64,000 nt of DNA. It comes from Litorimonas sp051251645. Lineage in GTDB: Bacteria; Pseudomonadota; Alphaproteobacteria; Caulobacterales; Maricaulaceae. This document shows, one piece after another, positions 40,445-50,487 of the stretch (within the stretch, counting starts at the first letter, position 1; each line of letters opens with the position of its first letter). The notes under the pieces are model-generated. The model saw only the letters and a list, made by a program, of their open reading frames with translations, was not told the DNA's origin and ran no database searches. Both the position numbers and the translations under genes were made by a program. The DNA is taken from assembly GCA_051251645.1 (NCBI GenBank), contig JBPOEY010000001.1, positions 372,001 to 436,000 of the forward strand, in the 5' to 3' direction.

Positions 40445-43132
40445 CTAGAAGTTAATCCGGATCTTGCCGTAATATTGGCCACCCGTAAAACCTGTTGGCG
40501 CTGCTTCTGGGTAGAGCTGGCCAGTGCCACCTTGACCCGGGTTTTCATCCGGGAAGTTGTTGAACAGGTTGCTAGCACCGAAGACGAGCTCGACCGCATC
40601 TGTCACATTATAGCCGACTTCTGCGTCAATGAGGATTTCGGAAGACAAATCCGTGAAGCCGTTGCCGACATCATCCCACTGACCAAAGTAGTTGGCGCGG
40701 ACAAGAGTCCGGAGGCGACCCTGCGTATGTGTCCACTGAGCGAAGCCTTTCCAATTTGGCAGTTGATCTTCGAGATTCGAAACACGTGTGTCATCAATCC
40801 GCTGGATTTGACCGGCTGCGGCACGGCGCGTGACTTCCGTCTCATTGTAGTTTGCTGCAATCGTAAGTTCTGAACTGCCGTTCAAGAAGGCGAATGGCAT
40901 CCGACCGACCACATCGATACCGCGTGTGCGCGTGTCGAAGCTGTTCGCGAAGAATCGGAACTGGGACAGATCGTCCAGACCGATAAATTCGTTCCGGTTA
41001 ATTGTGCCATTGGCGCTGAGCTGAGTTAGGCCATCATTGACGGACGTAAAGGCCGTGGCTGATGTGTTAAGGCTTTCTAGCACTTGAAGGAAGTCGATAT
41101 TGGCTCCGAGCGCGATACGGTCATCCACATCGATCTGATAGCTATCAACAGTCCAGCTTGTGGGCCCAAGGTCAAAGGCTGCACCCAATGTAAAGATGGT
41201 TGCTTCCTCAGTAGCGAGCGCGGGACGTGTGCCGTCACGGTTCTCAATGAAGGTTGCCGCCAATTGGCCCGCTGCGGAGCTAAGGGGCAGTGTGCCTTGG
41301 TCAATCAGAACGCCACCGACGTTTTGTGTTGTTACATTGGTGATGTTGGCTTGACCCGCCGTCGGCGCATGGAAACCCGTTGAGTGAGAGCCGCGAAGAC
41401 GGAACGAATCCGTTACTTTGAAGAGACCTGCGATTTTATAATCAAACGTGTCGCCAAAGGCTGAATAGTCTTCGTAGCGGATTGCTGACTGCAAAGTTAG
41501 GCGGTCTGTTACGTCTGCTTCGAGTTCCGTGTAAAGACCGTAAGAGTCTTGTGATGCAGAGCTTGAGTTAGCGAAGCCACCAAAACCGTTGGACGAGGAT
41601 GAGAAGCCTTGGTCGGCGAGAGGGCCAAGTGCGAATGAATCTGGATCACCTTGGAACAGGTCAAATTCTTCTTTGCGATATTCTGCACCAAAGGCAATCG
41701 ACAGATCGGACGCCATGCCAGTTGGTAACAAATAGGCGAAGTCAGCATTAAGCACTGTTTCCGTTTGTTGTTGACCCCCGGGTTGGAAGTCGCGCGGTGT
41801 GTTTGGCCCAAGCGAGGCGTTGATCGTGTTGTTAATGAAGAACTCAGTTTTATTGCGACCGTGTGTCATTGACAGATCGTAAGCGAGGCCATCGCCAATG
41901 CTGACATCGCCGCGTAGACCGAACGCAAAACTGTAATCCGTGTTTTCACCGCCGAAACGTGGTGTAAACCCGTTTGGAATTGTTTCGATGAAGCTAAAGC
42001 AATTCGCATCGGCTCGGACTTGGGCCAGAACCGTTGGGTCTGGCAATCCATTGACAAGTGGAATGCCGGTTGGGCAGGCCCCGCCGACTCCGACGCCATC
42101 AAGATCGCCGACTAGAACTGAATCAGTGCCATTGATTTCTGGACCGCGATAAACGCCACCACGTGCCCGGCTGAAACTGTTCGTATAGGGTGTGCGATAG
42201 AAGAAACCGCCCGTGACTGTGCGGGAGGCATAGCTACCAAAGCTGTAGACTTCTGCGGTGTCAGACAGCTCAAGAGCCGAGTTGTAGAACAGTTTCAAAT
42301 CGTCTTCGACGTCTGGAGCGCCCCAATATTGTGGGACAGAGTCGGTGTAAGTGTTGATGCGGCTATAATCGTTCTCAACCAGACCCAGACCGACGAGTTC
42401 GGTCACATCATCACGAACGACAGACCGGACTTGACCGTCTGTTTCGCCATATTCAGCGGAAACGTTGACAAAGCCTTGATCACCAAGAGGAAGACCAACG
42501 TTGCCGGAGAAGCGATAATTGTCGCCGTCACCGTCATAGGTCGTACCATATTTGGCTTCGAATGAGCCGCCTTCAGCCGCGTCTTTAAGGACGAAGTTCA
42601 GAACGCCGGCGATGGCATCTGAACCATATTGCGAGGACGCGCCGTCACGCAGGACTTCGACTTGTTTAAGAGCGATAGATGGGATGGCGGAAATATCCAC
42701 ACCTTGGGCGCCATCAGAAATGCCGCCGCCGAGGAATGAAATGACCGAGCCGCGATGGCGACGTTTGCCATTTACAAGAACCAATGTCTGGTCAGGGGAC
42801 AGGCCGCGTAAGTTGGCTGGGCGCACAATCGATGCCGCATCAGAAATGGGCTGTGTATTGACGTTAAAGGACGGCACGGATGTGCGCAGCAGATCCTGAA
42901 CATCGTCAGCCGCGTTGCGAGTAAACTCAATACCCGAGATAACATCGACGGGCGCAGGCGTATCAGCGGCGGAGCGCTGTGTCCGGCGTGTCCCGATAGT
43001 GATAATTTCGTCTTCGATGACAGTGTCATCGGAACTGTCTTGGGCGTAGGCAGTTCCAGCGCTCAACATGGTGGCGAGCATGGCCGTCGATACGCTTGCT
43101 GCGAGCCAAACCTTAAGATCAGTGTTTTTCAT
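40445..43132 (-). CDS. TonB-dependent outer-membrane receptor
   Basis: 895 residues from ATG 43132 (AAGGAA RBS; the frame extends 7 codons upstream). Signal peptide to AYAQ-D, TonB-box-like DEIITIGTRR, plug domain (QTLVLVNGKRRHRGSVIS, VEVLRDGASSQYGSDAIAGVLNF), then a 22-strand-type barrel ending in an aromatic C-terminus (YYGKIRINF). The plug resembles receptors annotated for iron complexes and also carbohydrates; no regulator or transporter partner is adjacent, so the ligand is unknown. Confidence 0.92.
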   Translation of the reverse strand: MKNTDLKVWLAASVSTAMLATMLSAGTAYAQDSSDDTVIEDEIITIGTRRTQRSAADTPAPVDVISGIEFTRNAADDVQDLLRTSVPSFNVNTQPISDAASIVRPANLRGLSPDQTLVLVNGKRRHRGSVISFLGGGISDGAQGVDISAIPSIALKQVEVLRDGASSQYGSDAIAGVLNFVLKDAAEGGSFEAKYGTTYDGDGDNYRFSGNVGLPLGDQGFVNVSAEYGETDGQVRSVVRDDVTELVGLGLVENDYSRINTYTDSVPQYWGAPDVEDDLKLFYNSALELSDTAEVYSFGSYASRTVTGGFFYRTPYTNSFSRARGGVYRGPEINGTDSVLVGDLDGVGVGGACPTGIPLVNGLPDPTVLAQVRADANCFSFIETIPNGFTPRFGGENTDYSFAFGLRGDVSIGDGLAYDLSMTHGRNKTEFFINNTINASLGPNTPRDFQPGGQQQTETVLNADFAYLLPTGMASDLSIAFGAEYRKEEFDLFQGDPDSFALGPLADQGFSSSSNGFGGFANSSSASQDSYGLYTELEADVTDRLTLQSAIRYEDYSAFGDTFDYKIAGLFKVTDSFRLRGSHSTGFHAPTAGQANITNVTTQNVGGVLIDQGTLPLSSAAGQLAATFIENRDGTRPALATEEATIFTLGAAFDLGPTSWTVDSYQIDVDDRIALGANIDFLQVLESLNTSATAFTSVNDGLTQLSANGTINRNEFIGLDDLSQFRFFANSFDTRTRGIDVVGRMPFAFLNGSSELTIAANYNETEVTRRAAAGQIQRIDDTRVSNLEDQLPNWKGFAQWTHTQGRLRTLVRANYFGQWDDVGNGFTDLSSEILIDAEVGYNVTDAVELVFGASNLFNNFPDENPGQGGTGQLYPEAAPTGFTGGQYYGKIRINF

Positions 43133-43341
43133 TGGGGTTCCTTGTGTTTTCATAACTGTCGTTGCGCTATAAATTATTTATGTTTGGTTATGTGCTATTG
43201 GCAAGACTTGCCTTTGGTAAGGCTCGTATTACCTTTTTGCAATCAACTTTGACCGTATTTGACGGGTTTGTGACGACGATGTGTCTTTCGTGCAACATTT
43301 CGGATAGGTTGTTATTATCCACTTAAAGTGAGGGTGCCGCA

Positions 43342-43863
43342 TTGTTCATAACCGATGCAAAATTGGACGATATTCCAGCAATCACCGATCTTCAATCGCA
43401 GGCGATTGATGAACTTCAAAAGGGGTATCTGGATGATGCACAGATAAAGGCCTCTAAGGTTTCCATGGGATTGGACACACAATTGATCGCTGATGGGACT
43501 TATTTTTGTGTCTTTGATGAAGCAGCTCTCGTGGGATGTGGGGGGTGGTCCTATCGCGCAACGCTGTATGGCGGCAATCATTCTGCCGGTCGAAGTGCTC
43601 GCGAGCTTGACCCGAAGACCGAGCGCGCGAGAATCCGCGCCATGTACACGCATCCCGAGCATGCCCGACGTGGCATTGGTCGACTGATTCTCGATACATC
43701 GGAAGCCGCGGCGAAGGCGCGAGGATTCTCAGACCTTGAAATGGCTGCCACAGAAGCGGGGCGGCCATTTTATGAGCGGTGCGGCTATAGCGTTGAGAAC
43801 AAATTCTTCGACGAAAATGGCGGTGTCCCGGTGCCACTTTACACGATGATCAAGTCAATTTGA
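43342..43863 (+). CDS. GNAT-family acetyltransferase
   Basis: 173 residues from a TTG behind GAGGG. GNAT fold: FITDAKLDDIPAITDLQ, the acetyl-CoA loop AMYTHPEHARRGIGRLIL and the end FYERCGYSVENKFF. Acetyl acceptor unknown. Divergent from the TonB receptor, convergent with the GST gene. Confidence 0.85.
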   Translation: MFITDAKLDDIPAITDLQSQAIDELQKGYLDDAQIKASKVSMGLDTQLIADGTYFCVFDEAALVGCGGWSYRATLYGGNHSAGRSARELDPKTERARIRAMYTHPEHARRGIGRLILDTSEAAAKARGFSDLEMAATEAGRPFYERCGYSVENKFFDENGGVPVPLYTMIKSI

Positions 43864-43871
43864 TGCAAGGT

Positions 43872-44543
43872 CTACGTCGGAACGCCGTTAAACTTTCCAT
43901 CTTTCGTCAGCGCCGCTTGCCATGCGGGCCGTGCTTCCATCCGCTCAACATAGGCTTGGGTATGCGGATAATTTTCACCCAAATCACCGCGCATTGACGC
44001 CATTTGTAGGGTGTATCCAAAGGCGATATCGGCGGCTGTAAATGTCTCGCCCGCTAAAAACGGATGGCGAGACAGGTCATCCTCCATCAGGCCCATAACT
44101 GTGTTCAAGCGCGGGCTGTAAAATGCCGAGTCCAGCATCCCCATCACTTTGCGGATGATCCCACGCACGAGTTTGGGGGAGCGGTCGACCGCGATACTAT
44201 TGATAAACCGCCCTGTTTGCAGCGATTGATAGCTGCCTTGAGCGGCATGAAACCAGAACAGATATTGTGCGCGCTCCGCGGCCTTTGGGGACGGGCGCAG
44301 CGTGTGCCCGTCTGTCTGATCTAAAATATAGTCGATGATCGCATTGCTCTCGGCCAAAACGGTTGTGCCGTCCGTAATCACAGGCGCTGTCCCGAGCGGT
44401 GAAATCGCCTTATAGTCATCCGGCGCCAACATGGTTTCTGTGTCACGATCATACATTTTGAACCCGTAATCCCCACCCAGTTCTTCAAGCAGCCAAAGAA
44501 TGCGGATGGATTGGGAGTTTTCGAGGTGGTGCAGTGTAATCAT
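43872..44543 (-). CDS. Glutathione S-transferase
   Basis: 223 residues from ATG 44543; it overlaps the panC stop (ATGA). N-terminal thioredoxin-like domain (HHLENSQSIRILWLLEELG, with SQS-type active Ser, cis-Pro in GTAPVITDG, and ESNAIIDYIL) and all-helical C-terminal domain with FTAADIAFGYTLQ. Conjugates glutathione to electrophiles or detoxifies peroxides; substrate unknown. Confidence 0.9.
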   Translation of the reverse strand: MITLHHLENSQSIRILWLLEELGGDYGFKMYDRDTETMLAPDDYKAISPLGTAPVITDGTTVLAESNAIIDYILDQTDGHTLRPSPKAAERAQYLFWFHAAQGSYQSLQTGRFINSIAVDRSPKLVRGIIRKVMGMLDSAFYSPRLNTVMGLMEDDLSRHPFLAGETFTAADIAFGYTLQMASMRGDLGENYPHTQAYVERMEARPAWQAALTKDGKFNGVPT

Positions 44544-45424
44544 CACGGGCTTTCTTGAGCAGTAACGGGGTTGACGGCGCAATTATCGATCAAACGTACG
44601 CCTCGGCAATGGGTCGCCATAAGCAAACGCATAGGGGCGGTGACCTGACCGTCAGTTTTGAGGTTGAGTGTCGTCGCGTCGGCGAGGCTGACATAATCTA
44701 TATTTGAAAACCCGGCATCTAATAAATTTTTGTGAGCGTTTAGGAGTGTATCCGAAATATTTGCGCCGCCTTGCAACTGGTCACGCGCCGCGAACAAAAC
44801 ACGATTCAGATTTCGGGCTAAATCTAGTCCCTCAGCGTCGAAATAGCGATTGCGGGATGACAGAGCTAACCCGCGTGAGTCGCGCGCAATTGGGGCACCA
44901 ATGATTTCGGTTGGCATGTCCAAATCTCGCACCATCCGGCGGATGACGGCGAGTTGCTGATAATCTTTTTCCCCAAAAATGGCGACGTCGGGCCGGACTT
45001 GATTGAGGAGCTTGTTCACGACGAGCGCGACGCCGTGGAAAAATGTCGGGCGGTGATCTGTCTCCAATCCCTCGCCGACATCACCGACAATGACCTGTGT
45101 GCTGTGGTCATCGAAATACATCGCGTCCGTTGCGGGTAGATAGATTAAGTCAATATCTTCGTGGGCCAAAAGCGCCATATCTGCATCAATGTCGCGCGGA
45201 TAGGCTTCGAAGTCTTCGCCAGGTGAGAACTGCGCCGGATTGACGAAAATTGAGACGATAACCTTATCGGCATGCCGTTTTGCGATTTTGATCAAAGACA
45301 GGTGACCCGCATGGAGCGCGCCCATTGTCGGCACGAGAGCTGTTGTGCATCCGTCGGACGCATAGCCGGACATCCGCGCGCGCAAGGCGGTCTTGGTCTC
45401 AACGGTGGGCAGGATCAAATTCAT
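44543..45424 (-). CDS. panC: Pantothenate synthetase
   Basis: 293 residues from ATG 45424 (frame open to 45508). ATP-dependent condensation of pantoate with beta-alanine to pantothenate, the CoA precursor. Family landmarks: VPTMGALHAGHLSLI (HIGH-like), VSIFVNPAQFSPGEDFEAYPR, VALVVNKLLNQVRPDVAIFGEKDYQQL and APIARDSRGLALSSRN (KMSKS-equivalent). panB is not adjacent. Coupled to the GST gene. Confidence 0.96.
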   Translation of the reverse strand: MNLILPTVETKTALRARMSGYASDGCTTALVPTMGALHAGHLSLIKIAKRHADKVIVSIFVNPAQFSPGEDFEAYPRDIDADMALLAHEDIDLIYLPATDAMYFDDHSTQVIVGDVGEGLETDHRPTFFHGVALVVNKLLNQVRPDVAIFGEKDYQQLAVIRRMVRDLDMPTEIIGAPIARDSRGLALSSRNRYFDAEGLDLARNLNRVLFAARDQLQGGANISDTLLNAHKNLLDAGFSNIDYVSLADATTLNLKTDGQVTAPMRLLMATHCRGVRLIDNCAVNPVTAQESP

Positions 45425-45474
45425 CGGCGGGCGGCTCCGTCTCAAATCGTTGAGTGGCTGGAATTCCGCGTTCC

Positions 45475-46572
45475 CTAACCGGAATGAGCGATAGATAAAA
45501 CCTTGCATCGACGGGACGCAATTTCAAGCAGCTCACCGTGTCGCGCGCACAGGGCGCGGGCCGTGGCGTGGTCAAGGGCTTCGACCCGAACGCTGTGGGA
45601 TGTTTGTTCGCCGTGGGTTCGGTTGCGGGGTGTTGCGACGCCGATTCCGGCGCTGCGAATCAAAGTGTCCGCTAAAATCGCGGTTTCAGCCAGGCTGGCG
45701 AAGCCGTCGATTTGCATAGCCCACTGACGCTTGTGCATAGGCGGTATCGTCGGTGCCTTGGCCGTCAGGACAGGCTGAGTTTGTGCACCAATAACGTCAA
45801 AACCGCGGTCGATCAGGTCCGACATATGGCTGTTGCGCGACCCGCTTGACGCGCCACCGAGCACAACCGCAATGATGCGGGCCTCGCCGCGCACGGCGCT
45901 AATGACAAGATTATAGCCCGATGCGTTGGTGAAGCCCGTTTTGAAACCATCCACATCGGCACGTTGTTTCAGAAGTTTGTTAGTGCTTTCGCGCCCACGA
46001 AAATGGGTTTGGCCAAAGTAATGATAATGCTGCGGAAATCGCGTGCGTGTCGCGAGGGCTAATTTAGCCATGTCCCGGGCCGTCGTGACCTGTGCACCAT
46101 CGGGCAGTCCATGCGGGTTGCGAAATGTCGTGCTTCGCATGCCAAGCCTCATCGCAGTCGCATTCATAAGGTCAACGAATTGTGCTTCACTCCCGCCAAC
46201 AGCTTCTGCCAATACGACAGCGGCATCATTGGAACTCCGCACAGCGACCGCTTGAATGAGTGTGTCGATCCGAACGCTTTGTCCCCGTCGCAGTCCCATT
46301 TTAATTGGGACCGTGCTGGCCGCATGGGCCGAGACGGGAACGGCCTTATCCAACGTCAGTTGACCTGTCTCGAGGGCCTCAAAGGTGAGGTAAAGCGTCA
46401 TAATTTTAGTTAGGCTTGCGGGATGGCGCTGGGCGTCAATCTGGCGCGCATGCAGAATGTCGAGACTATTGGCATCCACAATGATCGAGGCATAGCGACC
46501 TTGTTGCTCCGCGTGAGCTGGGGCCGCGACGCAAAGTGCTATTGCAATTATGGCGAGACGAACCCAATTCAT
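45475..46572 (-). CDS. D-alanyl-D-alanine carboxypeptidase (PBP5/6 type)
   Basis: 365 residues. Signal peptide (CVAAPAHA-E). Peptidase S11 motifs in order: SLTK with nucleophile S53, SSN (AVRSSNDAAV), and KTG (DGFKTGFT). It trims the terminal D-Ala from peptidoglycan stem peptides in the periplasm. The C-terminal 90 residues contain a further small domain (SPOR-like in length). No clear C-terminal amphipathic anchor is visible. Confidence 0.92.
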   Translation of the reverse strand: MNWVRLAIIAIALCVAAPAHAEQQGRYASIIVDANSLDILHARQIDAQRHPASLTKIMTLYLTFEALETGQLTLDKAVPVSAHAASTVPIKMGLRRGQSVRIDTLIQAVAVRSSNDAAVVLAEAVGGSEAQFVDLMNATAMRLGMRSTTFRNPHGLPDGAQVTTARDMAKLALATRTRFPQHYHYFGQTHFRGRESTNKLLKQRADVDGFKTGFTNASGYNLVISAVRGEARIIAVVLGGASSGSRNSHMSDLIDRGFDVIGAQTQPVLTAKAPTIPPMHKRQWAMQIDGFASLAETAILADTLIRSAGIGVATPRNRTHGEQTSHSVRVEALDHATARALCARHGELLEIASRRCKVLSIAHSG

Positions 46573-46732
46573 AGCGAACCGCTAGACGGGGTCGGTTAGG
46601 GACAGGTTAATGTGCCTTAACCCTGTCATGAGAAAATTCAGGGCAACCCCGAAAACGCGCAGTGTGTTGGTGATGACTTTGTCACGTGGACGACTTTTCA
46701 AACGCGTTACGCTGTCATAGTAAGTGAGAATA

Positions 46733-47119
46733 ATGCTCAATTCGATGATATCTATAAAATTAGCAGGCCCAGATAAGGGCGCAAATGGACGGCCGGGAAA
46801 TCCGGATGATGGGTCCGATGATGGCATGGAACGTGGTGTCGCGACCAAGACCCGTGAGAAGACCCAAAAGCCCTCCATGTACCGCGTTCTGCTGATGAAT
46901 GATGATTACACGCCGATGGAATTCGTGATTTCGATTTTGATTGGCATCTTCAAAAAAAGTCAGGAAGAGGCGACGCAAGTCATGCTCAATGTGCACCAAA
47001 CGGGTATCGGCACGTGCGGTGTTTACACCTTTGAAGTGGCCGAAACCAAAGTTGCGCAAGTTATGGACGCCGCCAAACGCAATATGCACCCGCTGCAATG
47101 CACGTTGGAGAAGGACTGA
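46733..47119 (+). CDS. clpS: ClpS adaptor protein
   Basis: 128 residues from ATG 46733; GTG 46724 is an alternative. An unusually Gly/Asp-rich N-terminal tail of about 45 residues precedes the conserved core (PSMYRVLLMNDDYTPMEFVISIL, then HQTGIGTCGVYTFEVAETKV and HPLQCTLEKD). ClpS delivers N-degron substrates to ClpAP; the NDDYTPM loop and the Met/His pocket are intact. clpA follows 155 bp later, the usual arrangement. Confidence 0.95.
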   Translation: MLNSMISIKLAGPDKGANGRPGNPDDGSDDGMERGVATKTREKTQKPSMYRVLLMNDDYTPMEFVISILIGIFKKSQEEATQVMLNVHQTGIGTCGVYTFEVAETKVAQVMDAAKRNMHPLQCTLEKD

Positions 47120-47273
47120 TCACCTTAGGTTTTTCGCTCATTGTCGGGTCTGGTCCGTATATAATTCCAGACTTGAAACAATTGTCACGGTTTCGTGCAG
47201 CGTTCCTTAGGTCTGCCACATTGAATAACGATCCCCGGCTTCCCAAGTCGAGTATTCGAAAGGAAGGTTAATT

Positions 47274-49586
47274 ATGGCCTCATTCTCTCCAGTCTTGGAA
47301 GAAACCATCCATCGCGCCCTGACGCTTGCAAGTGATCGTAAACACGAACTCGCAACGCTGGAGCACTTGTTGCTCGCGCTGTTGGATGACAAAGACGCCG
47401 CCGCTGTTGTGACAGCGTGTAGTGTCGATATTGAACCGCTTCGGGCGGATGTCACCCGCTATTTGGATGAAGATCTCGCGTCTCTGATCGTCGAGGAATT
47501 CGAAGAAGCCCGCCCGACAGCGGGTTTCCACCGCGTTATTCAACGCGCGGTCATTCATGTGCAATCCTCGGGTCGTGAAGAAGTGACAGGCGCAAATGCG
47601 CTAGTGGCTTTGTTTGCGGAACGCGAAAGCCATGCCGTCTATTTCCTGCAAGAGCGGGATATGACGCGTTACGACGCGGTCAACTATATCAGTCATGGTA
47701 TCGCTAAAAACGGTACAGCGGCGGCGCCGAAAACCCCAACAGGTGCAGGCGAAGATAGCGAAGACGCGCAAGGCAAAGATCCGTTGGCCGAATATACGGT
47801 CAACTTGAATCAAAAGGCCCGCGAAGGCGATATTGATCCGCTGATCGGGCGCGCTGACGAAGTTGAACGCTGCATTATGGTGTTGTCGCGTCGCCGTAAG
47901 AACAACCCACTCCTCGTGGGGGATCCGGGCGTCGGTAAAACAGCGATTGCCGAGGGTATCGCCCGCCGTATCGTCAATGATGATGTGCCGGACGTGTTGT
48001 CGGACGCGACGATATACTCGCTCGACATGGGCGCGCTTTTGGCGGGAACGCGTTATCGCGGTGATTTTGAAGAGCGCCTCAAAGCGGTTGTGACGAAGTT
48101 ACAGGACACGCCCGGCGCGGTTCTGTTCATCGATGAAATCCACACGATTATCGGGGCTGGCGCGACGAGTGGTGGCGCAATGGACGCGTCTAATTTGCTC
48201 AAACCTGCGCTGCAGTCGGGTAAACTCCGCTGCATGGGCTCCACGACCTATAAGGAATATCGTCAGCATTTTGAGAAAGACCGGGCTTTGTCTCGCCGCT
48301 TCCTCAAAATTGATGTCTCCGAGCCGACGCCCGAAGATGCGGTGCTGATCCTCCAAGGTTTAAAGACCTATTTTGAGGAGTTCCATAAGGTCGAATATAC
48401 GACTGAAGCGATTGATGCGGCTGTGCAGCTGTCTGTGCGTCATATTACGGACCGTAAATTGCCTGACAAAGCCATCGATATTATTGATGAGGCTGGCGCC
48501 CGCACGAAACTCGTGCCTGAAGCCGAGCGCGAAACCGAAATCGGCATCAAAGACATCGAAGCCGTCGTGTCCAAGATTGCGCGTATTCCGCCCAAGTCGA
48601 TTTCTCGCGATGATGAGAAAGCACTCAAGAGCTTGTCGCAAGATCTTAAGCGGATGGTCTTTGGCCAAGACCCAGCCATTGAGCAGGTCGCGGCCGCGGT
48701 GAAGTTGGCCCGTGCCGGACTGCGGGAACCGAACAAGCCTATCGGGTCCTATTTGTTTGCGGGCCCAACCGGCGTCGGCAAAACCGAAGTCGCGCGCCAG
48801 CTGGCCATGACACAAGGTCTCGAGCTGCTTCGCTTTGATATGTCCGAATATATGGAACGACATACCGTGTCGCGCCTGATCGGGGCACCTCCCGGTTATG
48901 TTGGTTATGATCAAGGCGGACTGCTGACGGATGCGGTTAATCAGAACCCGCATTGTGTGTTGCTGCTCGACGAAATCGAGAAAGCCCATCCGGACATCTA
49001 CAACATTCTGTTGCAGGTGATGGATAATGGCTTCTTGACCGACTCCAACGGACGCAAAGTCGACTTCCGTAATGTTATCATCATTATGACGACGAATGCA
49101 GGCGCAGCAGATGCAGCCAAGTCAGAGATCGGCTTTGGCCGGGGTATGAAGGATGATGAGCAAGAGGCGGCGATTAAACGTCGCTTCACGCCTGAATTCC
49201 GCAATCGCCTTGATGCAACTGTTATGTTTGCGCCTCTGTCTAAAGAACATATTGGTCGGGTCGTCGATAAATTCGTCATTCAGCTTGAAGCCCAATTGGC
49301 TGACCGCAAGATCGAATTTGAAGTCTCCAAAGGCGCGAACCAATGGATCGCGGATAAGGGCTACGACAAACGCTATGGCGCGCGTCCGCTCGGCCGTACC
49401 ATTCAAGAATATGTTAAGAAGCCACTGGCGGATGAGATCCTGTTCGGGAAACTGAAATATGGAGGTCTTGTCAAAGTTGGTGTGGATCGGAAGAAAGAGA
49501 ATTTGACCTTCAAATTCATTCCGACACCGAAGCCAAAAGCGCCTGAGGAAGATAATTCCGAAGCGACACCGAAAGAAGACGCGTAA
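47274..49586 (+). CDS. clpA: ATP-dependent Clp protease ATPase subunit ClpA
   Basis: 770 residues, normal length. N-domain (double Clp repeat, 1-145), AAA1 with Walker A GDPGVGKT (216-223) and GAVLFIDEIHTIIGAGAT, AAA2 with GPTGVGKT (497-504) and VLLLDEIEKAHPD, and a typical C-terminus with GARPLGRTIQEYVKKPLADEIL. Unfolds substrates for ClpP. No large middle coiled coil, so it is ClpA and not ClpB. AAGGAAGG RBS. Confidence 0.97.
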   Translation: MASFSPVLEETIHRALTLASDRKHELATLEHLLLALLDDKDAAAVVTACSVDIEPLRADVTRYLDEDLASLIVEEFEEARPTAGFHRVIQRAVIHVQSSGREEVTGANALVALFAERESHAVYFLQERDMTRYDAVNYISHGIAKNGTAAAPKTPTGAGEDSEDAQGKDPLAEYTVNLNQKAREGDIDPLIGRADEVERCIMVLSRRRKNNPLLVGDPGVGKTAIAEGIARRIVNDDVPDVLSDATIYSLDMGALLAGTRYRGDFEERLKAVVTKLQDTPGAVLFIDEIHTIIGAGATSGGAMDASNLLKPALQSGKLRCMGSTTYKEYRQHFEKDRALSRRFLKIDVSEPTPEDAVLILQGLKTYFEEFHKVEYTTEAIDAAVQLSVRHITDRKLPDKAIDIIDEAGARTKLVPEAERETEIGIKDIEAVVSKIARIPPKSISRDDEKALKSLSQDLKRMVFGQDPAIEQVAAAVKLARAGLREPNKPIGSYLFAGPTGVGKTEVARQLAMTQGLELLRFDMSEYMERHTVSRLIGAPPGYVGYDQGGLLTDAVNQNPHCVLLLDEIEKAHPDIYNILLQVMDNGFLTDSNGRKVDFRNVIIIMTTNAGAADAAKSEIGFGRGMKDDEQEAAIKRRFTPEFRNRLDATVMFAPLSKEHIGRVVDKFVIQLEAQLADRKIEFEVSKGANQWIADKGYDKRYGARPLGRTIQEYVKKPLADEILFGKLKYGGLVKVGVDRKKENLTFKFIPTPKPKAPEEDNSEATPKEDA

Positions 49587-49614
49587 GCGTCGATCTCCGT
49601 CTTATAGATATTTT

Positions 49615-49637
49615 AAGCCGCCCTTCGGGGCGGCTTT
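49615..49637 (+). terminator. Rho-independent terminator after clpA
   Basis: AAGCCGCCC (49615-49623), short TTCG-type loop, GGGCGGCTT (49628-49636) followed by a T run. It overlaps the end of the convergent META-domain gene's downstream side and can serve both. Confidence 0.9.
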
Positions 49638-49638
49638 T

Positions 49639-50049
49639 TTAGTCCCAGTCGCGACGTCGCAACGTTGCGAGAACCTGATTATTATCGCCGTAGAGTGTCA
49701 ATTCCTTGAACGTCGCGTCGGCGGCGCGAACCTGTTCGAGCAGTTTCAGAAAGTCGCGTTCAGCGTCCATAATGGGTGACGGGCAAGCTTTTTTGGTGCT
49801 GGCTAGCGGACCGAAGGTAATGAGGCGGCCATTTTGCGTGAAGCTACCAAAGAAATTATTGCAACCGCCGGAGCCGATCACATCGCCTTCGCTTTTAAAG
49901 GCGACGAACTGGTCGAGATCACCTTGCATTGGACCCCATTCTGTCCCGGCGAGGCTCGCCAAAGGACGGTTGGCGGAATGGCTCAGGACTTTTTGGCAAG
50001 CGGAGAGCGCCACCATGACCACAAGCGGTGCAAGAATTTTGCCAATCAT
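49639..50049 (-). CDS. META-domain lipoprotein
   Basis: 136 residues. Lipobox VALSAC with Cys18. META/HslJ domain: LAGTEWGP near 34, VIGSGGCNNFFGSFTQNG with the conserved GCNNF, LASTKKACPSPIMDAERDFL and the end LYGDNNQVLATLRR. HslJ-like proteins are linked to heat or novobiocin resistance in enterobacteria; here the role is unknown. Its start overlaps the stop of the next gene by one base. Confidence 0.87.
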   Translation of the reverse strand: MIGKILAPLVVMVALSACQKVLSHSANRPLASLAGTEWGPMQGDLDQFVAFKSEGDVIGSGGCNNFFGSFTQNGRLITFGPLASTKKACPSPIMDAERDFLKLLEQVRAADATFKELTLYGDNNQVLATLRRRDWD

Positions 50050-50483
50050 TAATTCGTCTCCCGATACGGATCGCCAAGCATGCGCGACACGGAGCGGCCA
50101 TTCTCAGCGAGCGCGGCAACATCGGCACTAACCGATTGGCTGCACACAGTATGTCGGCCTTTTTCAAGATAAAATCCGGCATTGAAAGCCTGTGTTAGTT
50201 CACGCTGTTTCGTAATGTCGCCGGGCGCTTCAATGTCGAGCATTTGCTCCATATATTCGCGCCATTGGAGGTCATCGTATCCGAAGCACAATGTCCGTAA
50301 ATAATGCATTTGGCCAAGATTTTTCGCGAGCGCTTCGACAAGACTCGTCATCCGAACCATGTCGGCTTCGATCCGTAATTCAGCGGCTTCACGGGCAGCG
50401 CGACGTTCTTCTTCCGTCTGAGCGGCTTGTGCAGACGCGCTGAGCGGCAGCAGGAGAAGGATGATGGCGAAAACAATACGCAT
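50049..50483 (-). CDS. TIGR02301-family secreted protein
   Basis: 144 residues. Signal peptide (LLLLPLSASA-Q). Mature part is helical with the family pattern LGQMHYLRTLCFGYDD, WREYMEQMLDIE, TQAFNAGFYLEKGRH and a second Cys (VCSQS). This alphaproteobacterial family (TIGR02301) has no known function. Operon with the META lipoprotein and NUDIX genes. Confidence 0.8.
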   Translation of the reverse strand: MRIVFAIILLLLPLSASAQAAQTEEERRAAREAAELRIEADMVRMTSLVEALAKNLGQMHYLRTLCFGYDDLQWREYMEQMLDIEAPGDITKQRELTQAFNAGFYLEKGRHTVCSQSVSADVAALAENGRSVSRMLGDPYRETN

Positions 50484-50487
50484 AAAT